Below, in pieces: positions 15,070 through 23,539 of a stretch of DNA of 33,753 bases (its first letter is position 1; every line of letters begins with the position of its first letter). The notes beneath the pieces were generated by a model. That model made no database searches. It was not told the origin of the DNA and saw only the letters and a list, made by a program, of their open reading frames with translations. Source of the DNA: Streptomyces thermovulgaris (lineage in GTDB: Bacteria; Actinomycetota; Actinomycetes; Streptomycetales; Streptomycetaceae); the NCBI RefSeq assembly GCF_002155915.1, contig NZ_MUME01000018.1:1-33753 (forward strand). Direction: 5' to 3'. The position numbers were made by a program, and so were the translations under genes.

Positions 15070-15230
15070 CGCCGGAGCGGCTCCGGCAATGCCAACGGGG
15101 GCGAGTGCGCCGAGGTCGCCGAGGACTTCCCCGGTGCCGCCCCGTCCGTGACAGCGAGGCGCCCCACGGCCCTGTGAGCGTCGTCCCGGTGTCCGTCCGG
15201 GGCGTGTTCGTCGCCTCGCTGAAGGCGTGA
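15070..15230 (+). pseudogene. Remnant of a DUF397 small protein
   Basis: A DUF397-like protein split by a frameshift. SGSGNANGGECAEVAE is read from about 15076 and then, after a shift near 15130-15145, PVRDSEAPHGPVSVV and GVFVASLKA in the frame that stops at 15230. Intact family members read W-KSSYSG-..-CVEVA-..-VRDSK-P-GP-..-F-..-K, which this matches across the shift. Together with the preceding DUF5753 remnant it is a dead regulator/DUF397 pair. A sequencing error cannot be excluded from one sequence, but two or more independent shifts make decay more likely. Confidence 0.6.
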
Positions 15231-15268
15231 TCCCGAAGGGGCGCCCCGGGATGTGACCCGGTGACAGG

Positions 15269-15301
15269 GGCCGGGCCCGTACACGGTGTACGGGCCCGGC
15301 C
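15269..15301 (-). terminator. Terminator of the RND transporter gene
   Basis: Perfect 15-bp inverted repeat (15269-15283 and 15287-15301) with the 3-base loop CGG, ten bases after the RND stop on the minus strand. Confidence 0.75.
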
Positions 15302-15311
15302 GTCGTGCGGG

Positions 15312-18300
15312 TCACACGCCCGCGGGCTCCAGCTCCTCCTTCGCCGCCTTCGCCTCCCGCTTCGCCGCCCGCTTCTTCGCGCGGCGCTCCTTGCGGAGCT
15401 CCAGCATCGCGTAGAGCGTCGGGACCAGCAGCAGGGTCAGCAGGGTCGAGGTGAGCAGACCGCCGATCACGACCACCGCCAGCGGCTGGGCGATGAAGCC
15501 GCCCTCGCCGGTGATCCCCAGGGCCATCGGGATCAGGGCGAAGATGGTCGCCAGGGCCGTCATGAGGATGGGACGCAGCCGGTGGCGGCCACCCTCCACG
15601 ATCGCCTCGACGATGCCGTAACCCCGCTCGCGGTACTGGTTGATGAGGTCGATCAGCACGATCGCGTTGGTCACCACGATGCCGATCAGCATCAGCATGC
15701 CGATCATCGCGGGCACGCCCATCGGCGTTCCGGTGGCGATCAGCAGCCCCAGGGCGCCGGTCGCCGCGAACGGGATGGAGACCAGCAGGATCAGCGGCTG
15801 GGCCAGCGAGCGGAAGGTCGCCACCAGCAGCATGAAGACGATCGCGACGGCCGCCAGCATGGCCAGGCCCAGCTTCTCGAAGGCCTCGTCCTGGTCGGCG
15901 GTGACACCGCCGATCTCGGCCCGCGCGCCCGCGGGCAGCTTCAGCTTGTCGAGCTCGGCCTGGAGGGCCGCGCCGACCGCGCCGGTGTTGTCCCCGACCG
16001 GCCTGGCCGTGATCGTGGCGGCGCGCTGACCGTCGATCCGGGTCATCGACACCGGCCCGTCGACCAGTTCGACGGTCGCGATGTCCCCCAGCTTCACCGG
16101 GCCGAGCCGCAGGTTCCTCAGCTGGTTCAGCGTCCGCACCGGCTTCGCCGACCTGATGACCACGTTCCGCTCGGCGTTGTCCAGCACCGCCTTCGCCGCG
16201 GGGGTGCCCTTGACGGACTGGGCGACCGCCATGCCGAGGGTCTGGTCGGTGAAGCCCGCCGCTGCCGCCTTGGCGTTCGCCCGCACCGAGATGCGCGGCA
16301 CGCTCTGCGACAGGTCGTTGGTGACGTCGGTGACGTCGTCGAGGCCGGCGACCGTCCTGTGGACCTGCTCCGCGGCACGGCGCAGCACATCGGGGTCGCT
16401 CGCCTTGACGATCACCTTCAGGTCCTGGGAGCCGAAGCCGTCCCCGACGCCGATCGTGGTGGTGCCGATGCCGGACAGCTTGCCCAGGCGGTCCTCGATA
16501 CGGGCGCGCACGTCGTCGGCGGACGCCGAGTCCTCGAGCATCACCTGGTAGGAGGCCCGGTTGGTGTCCGTACCGCCGCCGAAGGCCGCCATGAAGCCGG
16601 AGGAGCCGACGGTGACCTGGTAGTCCCTGACGCCCTCGACGTCGGCGAGCACGTCCTCGATCTTCCGGGCCGCGGCGTTCGTCGTCGCCAGGCTGGCGCC
16701 CGGCTTCAGCTGCTGCTTGATGGTGAGGACCTGCTGGTCGCCGGGGTGGAAGAAGTTCGTCTTCAGCAGCGGGGTCATGCCGAGGGTGACGACCAGGACG
16801 GCGACCGCGATCAGCACGCTGGTCAGGCGCCGCCGGGTGGCGAAGCGCAGGACGGGCACGTAGAGGCGCTGCAGAAGGCTCCTGGCCTCCTTCTCCTCGG
16901 CCAGGCGGCGGGCCTCCTCCGCCTCGGCGGGCGTGTCCTTGGGCGTGCTCAGGAACCAGTACGACAGCACCGGCACGACCGTCAGCGACACCAGCAGCGA
17001 GGCCAGCAGGGCCACGGTGACGGTGAGGCTGAACGGGCCGAACAGCTCGCCCACCATGCCGCCGACCAGGCCGATCGGCAGGAACACGGCGACGGTGGTG
17101 AGCGTGGAGGCGGTCACCGCGCCGGCCACCTCGCGCACCGCGGTCATGATGGCCGCGTGGCGCTCCTCGCCGTAGCCGAGGTGGCGCTTGATGTTCTCCA
17201 GGACCACGATCGAGTCGTCGACGACCCGGCCGATGGCGATGGTCAGCCCGCCCAGCGTCAGCATGTTCAGCGACAGGTCGCGGGTCCACAGCACGATCAG
17301 CGCGAGCACGACGGACAGCGGGATCGACACCGCCGTCACCAGGGTGGAGCGGACCGAGGCCAGGAAGACCAGGATGACGAGGACCGCGAAGAACAGACCG
17401 AGCAGACCCTCGTTGGTCAGTCCCTCGATGGCCCGGGCCACGGCCGGGCCCTGGTCGCTGACGACGGTGATCTGCGCGTCGGAGCCGAGGGCCTCGCGCA
17501 GGTCCGGCAGCTTGTCCTCGACCGCTTCGGAGATGGAGACCGCGCTGCCGTCGTGGTCCATGGTGACGACGACGGCCAGGCTGGGCCTGCCGTTGGTGCG
17601 GGTGATGGAGTCGGAGGGGGCCGGCTCCTGCTTGACGGTGGCGACGTCGCCGAGGCGCACCGGCTTCTTCACGCCCTCGCCGGTGACCCTCAGGTCCCGG
17701 ATCTGCTTCAGCGAGGTGAAGCCTCCGCCGACCTGGACGGTGCGGTTGGCGCCGTCCTCGTCGAAGGAGCCGGCCGGAACGGTGGCGCCGCCCGCCCTCA
17801 GGGCCTCGCCCAGGGCGGCGGGAGTGAGCCCGGCCGCGGCGAGCTTCCTGTCGTCCGGGGTGACGGTGACCTGCAGGTCCCGTACGCCGTCGACGGTGAC
17901 CTGGCCGACGCCCTCGATGTTCTTCAGCTCGGGGACGACCGTCTTGTCCAGCTGGTCGGCGAGGGCCTGCTGGTCCTTGTCGGAGGTGACGGCGAGGACC
18001 ACGGTGGGGATGTCGTCCGTGGAGCCGGCCACCACCTGCGGGTCGACCTCGCCGGGGAGCTGGGCGCGGGCCCGGTTGACGGCCTGCTGGACGTCGGCGA
18101 CGAGCTGCTTGGTGTTGTTGCCGTAGTCGAAGGACGCCATGATCACGGCGTTGCCCTCGCTCGCCGTGGAGGTGACGCCGGTGATGCCGTCGACGGCCTT
18201 GAGGTGGTTCTCGATGGGCTCGACGACCTGCTTCTCCACCACGTCCGGGGACGCGCCCTGGTAGGGCGCCAGCACGGAGACCACGGGAAGGTCGATGCTG

Positions 18301-18416
18301 GGGAACAGCTGCTGCTTGAGCTGCGGTATGGAGATCGCCCCGAAGACGAGCGCGATGATCGACACCAGTCCGATCAGGGCTCGTTGCGCGAGGCTGAATC
18401 TGGACAGCCAGGACAT
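15312..18416 (-). CDS. RND-family (AcrB-like) efflux transporter
   Basis: Proton-driven membrane exporter of the AcrB/HAE-like RND type. It has 1034 residues from ATG 18416. An open extension to 18557 exists but MSWLSRFSLAQRALIGL is the usual start for the family here. The layout is canonical: TM1 (about 11-30), a large extracytoplasmic loop, a TM2-6 bundle with the proton-relay pair D400/D401 in GRVVDDSIVVLEN, a second loop, and a second bundle ending near residue 1005, then a basic/acidic tail. In TM10 the usual lysine of K-N-A-I is threonine (T916, VVTNAIVLID), seen in some actinobacterial members. No adaptor or outer channel gene is adjacent, as expected for a Gram-positive. It lies 176 bases downstream of a two-component system on the same strand; the substrate is unknown. 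Confidence 0.93.
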   Translation of the reverse strand: MSWLSRFSLAQRALIGLVSIIALVFGAISIPQLKQQLFPSIDLPVVSVLAPYQGASPDVVEKQVVEPIENHLKAVDGITGVTSTASEGNAVIMASFDYGNNTKQLVADVQQAVNRARAQLPGEVDPQVVAGSTDDIPTVVLAVTSDKDQQALADQLDKTVVPELKNIEGVGQVTVDGVRDLQVTVTPDDRKLAAAGLTPAALGEALRAGGATVPAGSFDEDGANRTVQVGGGFTSLKQIRDLRVTGEGVKKPVRLGDVATVKQEPAPSDSITRTNGRPSLAVVVTMDHDGSAVSISEAVEDKLPDLREALGSDAQITVVSDQGPAVARAIEGLTNEGLLGLFFAVLVILVFLASVRSTLVTAVSIPLSVVLALIVLWTRDLSLNMLTLGGLTIAIGRVVDDSIVVLENIKRHLGYGEERHAAIMTAVREVAGAVTASTLTTVAVFLPIGLVGGMVGELFGPFSLTVTVALLASLLVSLTVVPVLSYWFLSTPKDTPAEAEEARRLAEEKEARSLLQRLYVPVLRFATRRRLTSVLIAVAVLVVTLGMTPLLKTNFFHPGDQQVLTIKQQLKPGASLATTNAAARKIEDVLADVEGVRDYQVTVGSSGFMAAFGGGTDTNRASYQVMLEDSASADDVRARIEDRLGKLSGIGTTTIGVGDGFGSQDLKVIVKASDPDVLRRAAEQVHRTVAGLDDVTDVTNDLSQSVPRISVRANAKAAAAGFTDQTLGMAVAQSVKGTPAAKAVLDNAERNVVIRSAKPVRTLNQLRNLRLGPVKLGDIATVELVDGPVSMTRIDGQRAATITARPVGDNTGAVGAALQAELDKLKLPAGARAEIGGVTADQDEAFEKLGLAMLAAVAIVFMLLVATFRSLAQPLILLVSIPFAATGALGLLIATGTPMGVPAMIGMLMLIGIVVTNAIVLIDLINQYRERGYGIVEAIVEGGRHRLRPILMTALATIFALIPMALGITGEGGFIAQPLAVVVIGGLLTSTLLTLLLVPTLYAMLELRKERRAKKRAAKREAKAAKEELEPAGV

Positions 18417-18592
18417 GGGTGAGGGTCTCGATTCTTTGAGCGGTGCAAGCAACAAACGGTACGAACGATAAGGGGCGCCGGCCGTGCGGACGCACAGTGG
18501 GCGCACCCTTACACCCTGGGCCATGGGAGGGCCGCGTTCCGTAGCCCTGGGGTCCATTTCCGCGTCCGGCCCCTACTCCGAGCGCAGTACGT

Positions 18593-19273
18593 TCACTCCG
18601 CCCTGGGCCGTACCAGTCCCGACTCGTAGGCGATGACGACGAGCTGTGCCCGGTCGCGGGCGCCCAGTTTGGACATGGCCCGGTTGACGTGGGTCTTCAC
18701 CGTCAGCGGGCTGACTCCCAGGCGCTTGGCGATCTCGTCGTTGGAGTGTCCGCCGGCGACCTGGACGAGCACTTCGCGCTCCCGTACGGTCAGCGCGTCC
18801 AGCCGGGACGGGCCGTGGCCGCCGGCGGTCTCCTCCGGGGCGCTCTGCGCGAGGAAGCGGGCGATCAGTCCCTTGGTGGCGGCCGGGGACAGCAGGGCCT
18901 CTCCCCGGACGGCGACACGGATGGCGTTGAGCAGTTCCTCGGGCTCGCTGCCCTTGCCGAGGAAGCCGGAGGCGCCCGCGCGCAGCGCCTGCACCACGTA
19001 GTCGTCGACCTCGAAGGTGGTGAGGATGACCACGCGCACCTGGCCGAGGTCGGGGTCGTCGCTGATCATGCGGGTGGCCGCGAGGCCGTCGGTGCCGGGC
19101 ATGCGGATGTCCATCAGCACCACGTCGGCCCGCCGCTCCTTGGCCAGCCGTACCGCCTGGGCGCCGTCGGAGGCCTCGCCGACCACTTCCATGTCCGGCT
19201 CGGAGTCGACGAGCACCTTGAAGGCACTGCGCAGCAGCGCCTGGTCGTCGGCGAGCAGGACACGGATCGTCAT
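18593..19273 (-). CDS. NarL/LuxR-type response regulator
   Basis: DNA-binding response regulator of a two-component system. It has 226 residues: a receiver domain (about 2-120) with acidic D9/D10, phospho-acceptor D55 in VVLMDIRMPG, a conserved T in ILTTFE and K in FLGKGSEPEEL, then a linker and a LuxR-type helix-turn-helix (about 160-222; LTVREREVLVQVAGG, SNDEIAKRLGVS, VKTHVNRAMSKLG). ATG 19273 overlaps the histidine kinase stop by four bases (ATGA), so the pair is translationally coupled. Its nearest downstream target is the RND gene; regulation of that gene or of pspA is a plausible inference only. Confidence 0.95.
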   Translation of the reverse strand: MTIRVLLADDQALLRSAFKVLVDSEPDMEVVGEASDGAQAVRLAKERRADVVLMDIRMPGTDGLAATRMISDDPDLGQVRVVILTTFEVDDYVVQALRAGASGFLGKGSEPEELLNAIRVAVRGEALLSPAATKGLIARFLAQSAPEETAGGHGPSRLDALTVREREVLVQVAGGHSNDEIAKRLGVSPLTVKTHVNRAMSKLGARDRAQLVVIAYESGLVRPRAE

Positions 19274-20493
19274 GCGGGGTCCCCCGGGGCGCTGGTGCGG
19301 CTGTCGACCGGCAGGATGGCATGGACGCGAAAGCCGCCGCCGTAGCGGGGGCCGGTGGTGAGGGTGCCGCCCAGGGCGGTGACCCGTTCGCGCATGCCGA
19401 TCAGCCCGTGTCCGCCGCCCTGCTGCGGGCCGCCGGCCGCGCCGGCTCCGTCGTCCAGGACGGTGATCTCGATGTCCGGTCCGACCCGGACGATGCTGAC
19501 CTCGGCCTTCGCCGCCGTACCGGCGTGCTTGTGCACATTGGTCAGGGCCTCCTGGACGATCCGGTAGGCGGCCAGGCCGACGGCGGCGGGCAGGGTGGTG
19601 TCCTGGTCGGTGCGGGCGACCTCGACGTGCAGGCCGGCGCTGCGGAAGGAGTCGACGAGTTCGTCGAGGCGGTCCAGGCCGGGGGCCGGTTCGGTGGGGG
19701 CCTCGGGATCGCCGGACTGCCGCAGCAGTCCGACGGTGGTGCGCAGCTCGTCCAGTGCGGAGCGGGCGGCCTCCCGGACGTGGGCGAGGGCCTCCCTGGC
19801 CTGGTCGGGCCGCTTGTCCATGACGTGGGAGGCGACTCCGGCCTGCACATTGACCAGGGCGATGCGGTGGGCGACGACGTCGTGCAGGTCGCGGGCGATG
19901 CGCAGGCGTTCCTCGGCGACGCGGCGGCGGGCCTCCTCCTCGCGGGTGCGTTCGGCGCGTTCGGCGCGCTCCCTGATGGCGTGCACGAAGGCGCGGTGGC
20001 TGCGGACGGCGTCGCCGGCGGCGGCGGCCATGCCGGTCCAGGCGAAGATGGCGACGTTCTCCTGTGCGTACCAGGGCAGGGATCCGGCGAGCATGGCGGC
20101 GCCGGTCAGCACGGTCATGGTGATCAGACCCAGGCGCCAGGTGGTGGGGCGGTCGGTGCGGACCGCCACGGTGTACAGGGCGATCACGGCGGACATGGCG
20201 ACGGGGGTGCGGGGGTCCCCGGTGACGCATTCCGTGAGGGAGAGGGTGCCGGTGACGGCGAGGACCGTGCGCGGGGCGCGGCGGCGCAGGACGAGCGCGG
20301 CGGCGCCGAGGGCCATGAGGACCAGGCTGAGCGGTGCGGGCCGGCGGACGGCCCAGGTGACGCCGTGCTCCCCGTGGGGGTCGACGAAGGAGCCGGCCAC
20401 CATGCACGCCAGCACCCCGGCCGCCAGGGCCGCGTCCAGTGCGAGGGGATGTGCTCTCAGCAGGCGGCGGGCGCGGTCCAGGGCGGTGGTCAC
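19270..20493 (-). CDS. Sensor histidine kinase (HisKA_3, NarL/DesK type)
   Basis: Partner kinase of the adjacent response regulator. It has 407 residues. The N-terminal half has about five to six hydrophobic segments (between about 18 and 160) and short outside loops, so it probably senses the membrane rather than a large ligand. A coiled-coil-like Arg/Glu stretch (about 172-197) leads into the dimerisation box with phosphorylated H204 in ARDLHDVVAHR. The ATPase domain has the N box EALTNVHKHAG (N319) and a G box GGGHGLIGMRER. GTG 20493 has no clear Shine-Dalgarno; it lies 73 bases after pspAA on the same strand, consistent with readthrough from pspA. Confidence 0.94.
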   Translation of the reverse strand: MTTALDRARRLLRAHPLALDAALAAGVLACMVAGSFVDPHGEHGVTWAVRRPAPLSLVLMALGAAALVLRRRAPRTVLAVTGTLSLTECVTGDPRTPVAMSAVIALYTVAVRTDRPTTWRLGLITMTVLTGAAMLAGSLPWYAQENVAIFAWTGMAAAAGDAVRSHRAFVHAIRERAERAERTREEEARRRVAEERLRIARDLHDVVAHRIALVNVQAGVASHVMDKRPDQAREALAHVREAARSALDELRTTVGLLRQSGDPEAPTEPAPGLDRLDELVDSFRSAGLHVEVARTDQDTTLPAAVGLAAYRIVQEALTNVHKHAGTAAKAEVSIVRVGPDIEITVLDDGAGAAGGPQQGGGHGLIGMRERVTALGGTLTTGPRYGGGFRVHAILPVDSRTSAPGDPA

Positions 20494-20566
20494 GTCTGCG
20501 TCCGGTGGGGGGCTGCCGCGGGGCGCCGGAACACCGGGGCCTGCCGGGTGTTCCTCGTCCTGTTCC

Positions 20567-20845
20567 TCATCCGGGGATCAGGCCGTCGTCGCTCAGCAGC
20601 GCCCGCACCTCCTCCAGCGTCGCGTCCGGAGCCGGGAGGATCAGCTCGGACGGCTCCAGGGAGTCGTCCGGCACGGGCTCGCCCACCTCGCGGACCTTGG
20701 CCAGCAGGGCCGAGAGGGTGCGGCGGAAGCCGGGGCCGTCGCCGTTCTCCATCTCGGCCAGGAGTTCGTCGTCCAGTCTGTCGAGCTCGGCAAGATGGCT
20801 GTCGGACAGCCTCACCTGTCCCTCTCCCATGATCCGTACGATCAT
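20567..20845 (-). CDS. pspAA: PspA-associated protein PspAA
   Basis: Small acidic protein of 92 residues found next to pspA in actinobacteria. It begins MIVRIMGEGQVRLSDSHL, followed by a helical acidic part (LDRLDDELLAEMENGD) and a C-terminal part ending in the PDATLEEVRALLSDDGLIPG segment. No membrane segment or cysteine is present. ATG 20845 has GGAGGG about six bases upstream. The gene lies 57 bases behind pspA on the same strand and before the two-component genes. The family is recognised from N-terminus, size and neighbour; its biochemical role in the PspA response is not established. Confidence 0.85.
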   Translation of the reverse strand: MIVRIMGEGQVRLSDSHLAELDRLDDELLAEMENGDGPGFRRTLSALLAKVREVGEPVPDDSLEPSELILPAPDATLEEVRALLSDDGLIPG

Positions 20846-20902
20846 GTCCGCCCTCCTCGGCGTGGCCCCGGCTGTCGGTGACGTGGTGTGCCTCGACGCG
20901 GC

Positions 20903-21700
20903 CTACTGCTTGTCGAAGCGGGGGGTGTCCTGCGGCTGCTGCTGGGACTGCTGCCGGCTCTCGCCGCCCTCGATCGCCTGCCGTTCGGCGGAGGTCCCGC
21001 CGGCCAGCTCGGCCTTCATGCGCTGCAGCTCCAGCTCCACGTCCGTACCGCCGGAGAGCCGGTCCAGCTCGGCCTGGATGTCGTCCTTGGCCATGCCGGA
21101 GGGGTCGTCCAGGGCGCCGGAGGCGAGCAGCTCGTCGATCGCACCGGCCCGGGCCTGCAGCTGTGCGGTCCTGTCCTCGGCGCGCTGGATGGCGAGCCCG
21201 ACGTCGCCCATCTCCTCGGAAAGGCCGGAGAACGCCTCGCCGATCCGGGTCTGCGCCTGGGCGGCGGTGTAGGTCGCCTTGATGGTCTCCTTCTTCGTGC
21301 GGAAGGCGTCGACCTTGGCCTGCAGACGCTGGGCCGCCAGGGTGAGCTTCTCCTCCTCGCCCTGGAGGGTGGCGTGCTGGGTCTCCAGGTCCGTCACCTG
21401 CTGCTGGAGGGCGGCGCGGCGGGAGAGCGCCTCGCGGGCCAGGTCCTCGCGGCCCAGCGCGAGCGCCTTGCGGCCCTGGTCCTGCAGCTTGTCGGACTGC
21501 TGCCGCAGCTGGTTGAGCTGGAGCTCCAGACGCTTGCGGCTGGTCGCCACGTCCGCGACACCGCGCCGCACCTTCTGCAGCAGCTCCAGCTGCTTCTGGT
21601 ACGAGTAGTCGAGGGTCTCGCGCGGGTCCTCGGCCCGGTCAAGGGCCTTGTTCGCCTTCGCGCGGAAGATCATCCCCATACGCTTCATGACACCGCTCAT
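20903..21700 (-). CDS. pspA: PspA/IM30 (ESCRT-III-like) membrane-stress protein
   Basis: Peripheral membrane protein that assembles on damaged membrane and preserves envelope integrity. It has 265 residues, mostly long amphipathic helices and coiled coil: helix 1 KRMGMIFRAKANKALD (about 6-21), the EDPRETLDYSYQKQ motif of the family, then heptad-rich coiled coil through about 215. The C-terminal tail is Gln-rich (SRQQSQQQPQDTPRFDKQ), unlike short enterobacterial PspA. ATG 21700 is used; ATG 21688 (MKRMGM) is an alternative. An open frame reaches upstream to 21775 but is not family-like. It is the first gene of the run pspA-pspAA-kinase-regulator-RND; no pspBC or pspF is present. Confidence 0.95.
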   Translation of the reverse strand: MSGVMKRMGMIFRAKANKALDRAEDPRETLDYSYQKQLELLQKVRRGVADVATSRKRLELQLNQLRQQSDKLQDQGRKALALGREDLAREALSRRAALQQQVTDLETQHATLQGEEEKLTLAAQRLQAKVDAFRTKKETIKATYTAAQAQTRIGEAFSGLSEEMGDVGLAIQRAEDRTAQLQARAGAIDELLASGALDDPSGMAKDDIQAELDRLSGGTDVELELQRMKAELAGGTSAERQAIEGGESRQQSQQQPQDTPRFDKQ

Positions 21701-21981
21701 GGGCTTCGCGCGCCCCCTTCTGACGGACTCCAGCTCACACAGCTTGCGACAGAACCCACAGTACGGGCCCTGCATCCATTACCGCACTGTTCGGGAACGG
21801 ACGCGATCATCCCCAAGAACGACTGTGTCCGCTTCCTCTCCGGCGCAAGGAGGATCTCATCCCTGAGGTCCGTCGGACCACGGCGGGCGCATCCTCCCCT
21901 CCTTTATGGACGACCGGTGTTGCCGGATCGTTCCCCACCTGACGCATGTCCATGCGGGACGAGCCCGTACCCTTGGATTCC

Positions 21982-22581
21982 GTGTTCCGTAGCCGTGCCA
22001 AGGAAGAGAAGGCCCCGGTCGCCGAGAAGGCGCCGGTGACCGTCTCCAAGCAGCCCCGTGATCCGCAGGCCCCCAAGGGCCGGCCCACACCCAAGCGCAG
22101 TGAGGCCCAGCGCAGGCGCCGCAGCGTCGCCAACACGCCGATGACGCGCAAGGAGGCCGCCCGGCGGCGGCGCGAGGAGCGCCGTGCCCAGCTGGAGCGG
22201 CAGCGCCAGGCGCTGGCGACCGGCGACGAGCGCTATCTGCCGCCGCGCGACAAGGGCCCGGTGCGCCGGTTCGCCCGGGACTTCATCGACGCGCGGTTCA
22301 ACCTCGCGGAGTTCTTCCTGCCGCTGGCCGTGGTCATCCTGGTGCTGAGCATGGTCCGGGACCCCGCGGTGCAGGCCGTCGTGATGCTGCTGTGGCTCGC
22401 GGTGATCGTCCTCATCGTCCTGGACTGGATCGTCACCGGCTTCCGGCTGAGGAAGGCCCTGAACGAGCGCTTCCCCGACCAGAACAAGCGGGGCGCGGTC
22501 GCCTACGCCCTGATGCGCTCCCTGCAGATGCGCCGGCTTCGGCTGCCCAAGCCGCAGGTCAAGCGCGGGGAGCGGCCCTGA
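21982..22581 (+). CDS. DUF3043 membrane protein
   Basis: Actinobacterial membrane protein of unknown function. From GTG 21982 it has 199 residues. A basic, Arg/Lys/Gln-rich cytoplasmic N-terminus (about 1-85, with KGRPTPKRSEAQRRRRS and TRKEAARRRREERRAQ) is followed by two membrane helices (about 110-127 and 131-151) and a basic C-terminal tail (RGAVAYALMRSLQMRRLR). ATG 21946/21955 are in frame upstream alternatives. GTG 21982 is preferred because VFRSRAKEEK is the usual family start and a TACCCT -10-like element lies eight bases upstream. It is divergent from pspA and overlaps the next gene's CTGA, so the two form an operon. Confidence 0.88.
   Translation: MFRSRAKEEKAPVAEKAPVTVSKQPRDPQAPKGRPTPKRSEAQRRRRSVANTPMTRKEAARRRREERRAQLERQRQALATGDERYLPPRDKGPVRRFARDFIDARFNLAEFFLPLAVVILVLSMVRDPAVQAVVMLLWLAVIVLIVLDWIVTGFRLRKALNERFPDQNKRGAVAYALMRSLQMRRLRLPKPQVKRGERP
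22567..22572 (+). promoter_or_regulatory. Ribosome binding site that points to a CTG start
   Basis: GGGGAG lies at the end of the DUF3043 gene, five bases before CTG 22578. The CTG overlaps the DUF3043 stop as CTGA, in the place where ATGA or GTGA junctions occur elsewhere in this window. Confidence 0.6.
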
Positions 22582-23420
22582 GCACAGCCGCTTTCCCCGG
22601 GGATGCCGCGCACGCGCGGCTGCACCGGCCGGGCGGGCTGCGCGACGTCGTACGGCGAGAGCTGGTGGCCCGGCAGCTTCAGGAGCAGCTGGCCGAGCGC
22701 TTCCCGGCCGGGAAGCGGCTGCGGGTGCTCGACGTGGGCCTGGGGCAGGGCGCGCGGGCGCTGCGGCTGGCCCGCGCCGGGCACCGGGTGACCGTGCTGG
22801 AGCGGGACCGGACGGCGGTCCTTCGGGCCCGTCGGGCGCTGGCCGCCGAGCCGGAGGAGGTACGGGCACGGCTGCGGATCGTCGAGGGCGACGGCCGGGA
22901 CACCGGGGTGCACTTCCCTCCGGGCGCCTTCGACGTCGTGCTGTGCCACGGCGTCCTGATGCACGTCGAGGAACCGGACCCGCTGCTGGCGGCGCTGGCG
23001 CGGATGCTCGCGCCGGGCGGGCTGCTGTCGCTGCTGGTGCGCAACGGCGACGCACTGGCGCTGCGCCCGGGGCTGCGGGGGGACTGGGCGGCGGCGCTGA
23101 GCGCCCTCGGGGCGACGGCCCGTCTCCCCCGTCCCCGGACGGCCCCGGGCAGAACGGCTCCCGCCCGGCCGGAGGCGGACGCCCTGCCGGAGACGGACGC
23201 ACGGGCGGACCGGCTGGCGGACCTGAGAGCGACGCTCGCCGGGATCGGGGCGCCGCTGCGCGCCTGGTACGGGGTGCGGGTCTTCACGGACACGGCGGCG
23301 CACGACGCCGGGCCGCCGGAGGATCTCGAGGTGCTGCTGGCGGCCGAGGAGCTGGCGGGGCGCACGGATCCCTACCGTGCGGTGGCGGCGCTGCTGCATC
23401 TGTGCGGGGTGCGCGGCTGA
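22578..23420 (+). CDS. Class I SAM-dependent methyltransferase
   Basis: Methyltransferase of 280 residues with a Rossmann-type SAM domain: motif I RVLDVGLGQGARALRLA (about 52-68), VTVLERDR (acidic residue for the SAM ribose), a GDGRDT acidic turn, FDVVLCHGVLMHVEEP and LAPGGLLSLLVRNGD. The C-terminal part (about 190-280) is less conserved. The product substrate is unknown. No ATG or GTG is available before the conserved N-terminal RRELVARQL region. CTG 22578 overlaps the DUF3043 stop and has GGGGAG five bases upstream, so a CTG start is the best explanation. The first in-frame GTG (about 22662) would remove the conserved helix before motif I. Confidence 0.85.
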   Translation: MSTAAFPGDAAHARLHRPGGLRDVVRRELVARQLQEQLAERFPAGKRLRVLDVGLGQGARALRLARAGHRVTVLERDRTAVLRARRALAAEPEEVRARLRIVEGDGRDTGVHFPPGAFDVVLCHGVLMHVEEPDPLLAALARMLAPGGLLSLLVRNGDALALRPGLRGDWAAALSALGATARLPRPRTAPGRTAPARPEADALPETDARADRLADLRATLAGIGAPLRAWYGVRVFTDTAAHDAGPPEDLEVLLAAEELAGRTDPYRAVAALLHLCGVRG

Positions 23421-23539
23421 GCGCCTTCCGGCCGTGCGGGTGCGCGGCCGTGCGGCCGGGCCTGTCCCGGTGCGCGTCCCGCTGCTCTTTCGGGTGAACA
23501 CCGCACGCCGGGCGTTCGGCCCGAGGGAAGACTCGGATC

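Noticed and set aside
14953..18495. Very long open frames (over 1000 codons) on both strands around the RND gene
   Set aside because: Only the frame with the RND motifs and membrane segments has protein-like composition; the others are Arg/Gly/Pro/His-rich shadows.
21701..21775. N-terminal extension of PspA with cysteines (MQGPYCGFCRKLC)
   Set aside because: It resembles a zinc motif, but PspA proteins start near MSGVMKRMGM and the extension has no ribosome binding site; it is probably the leader read through.
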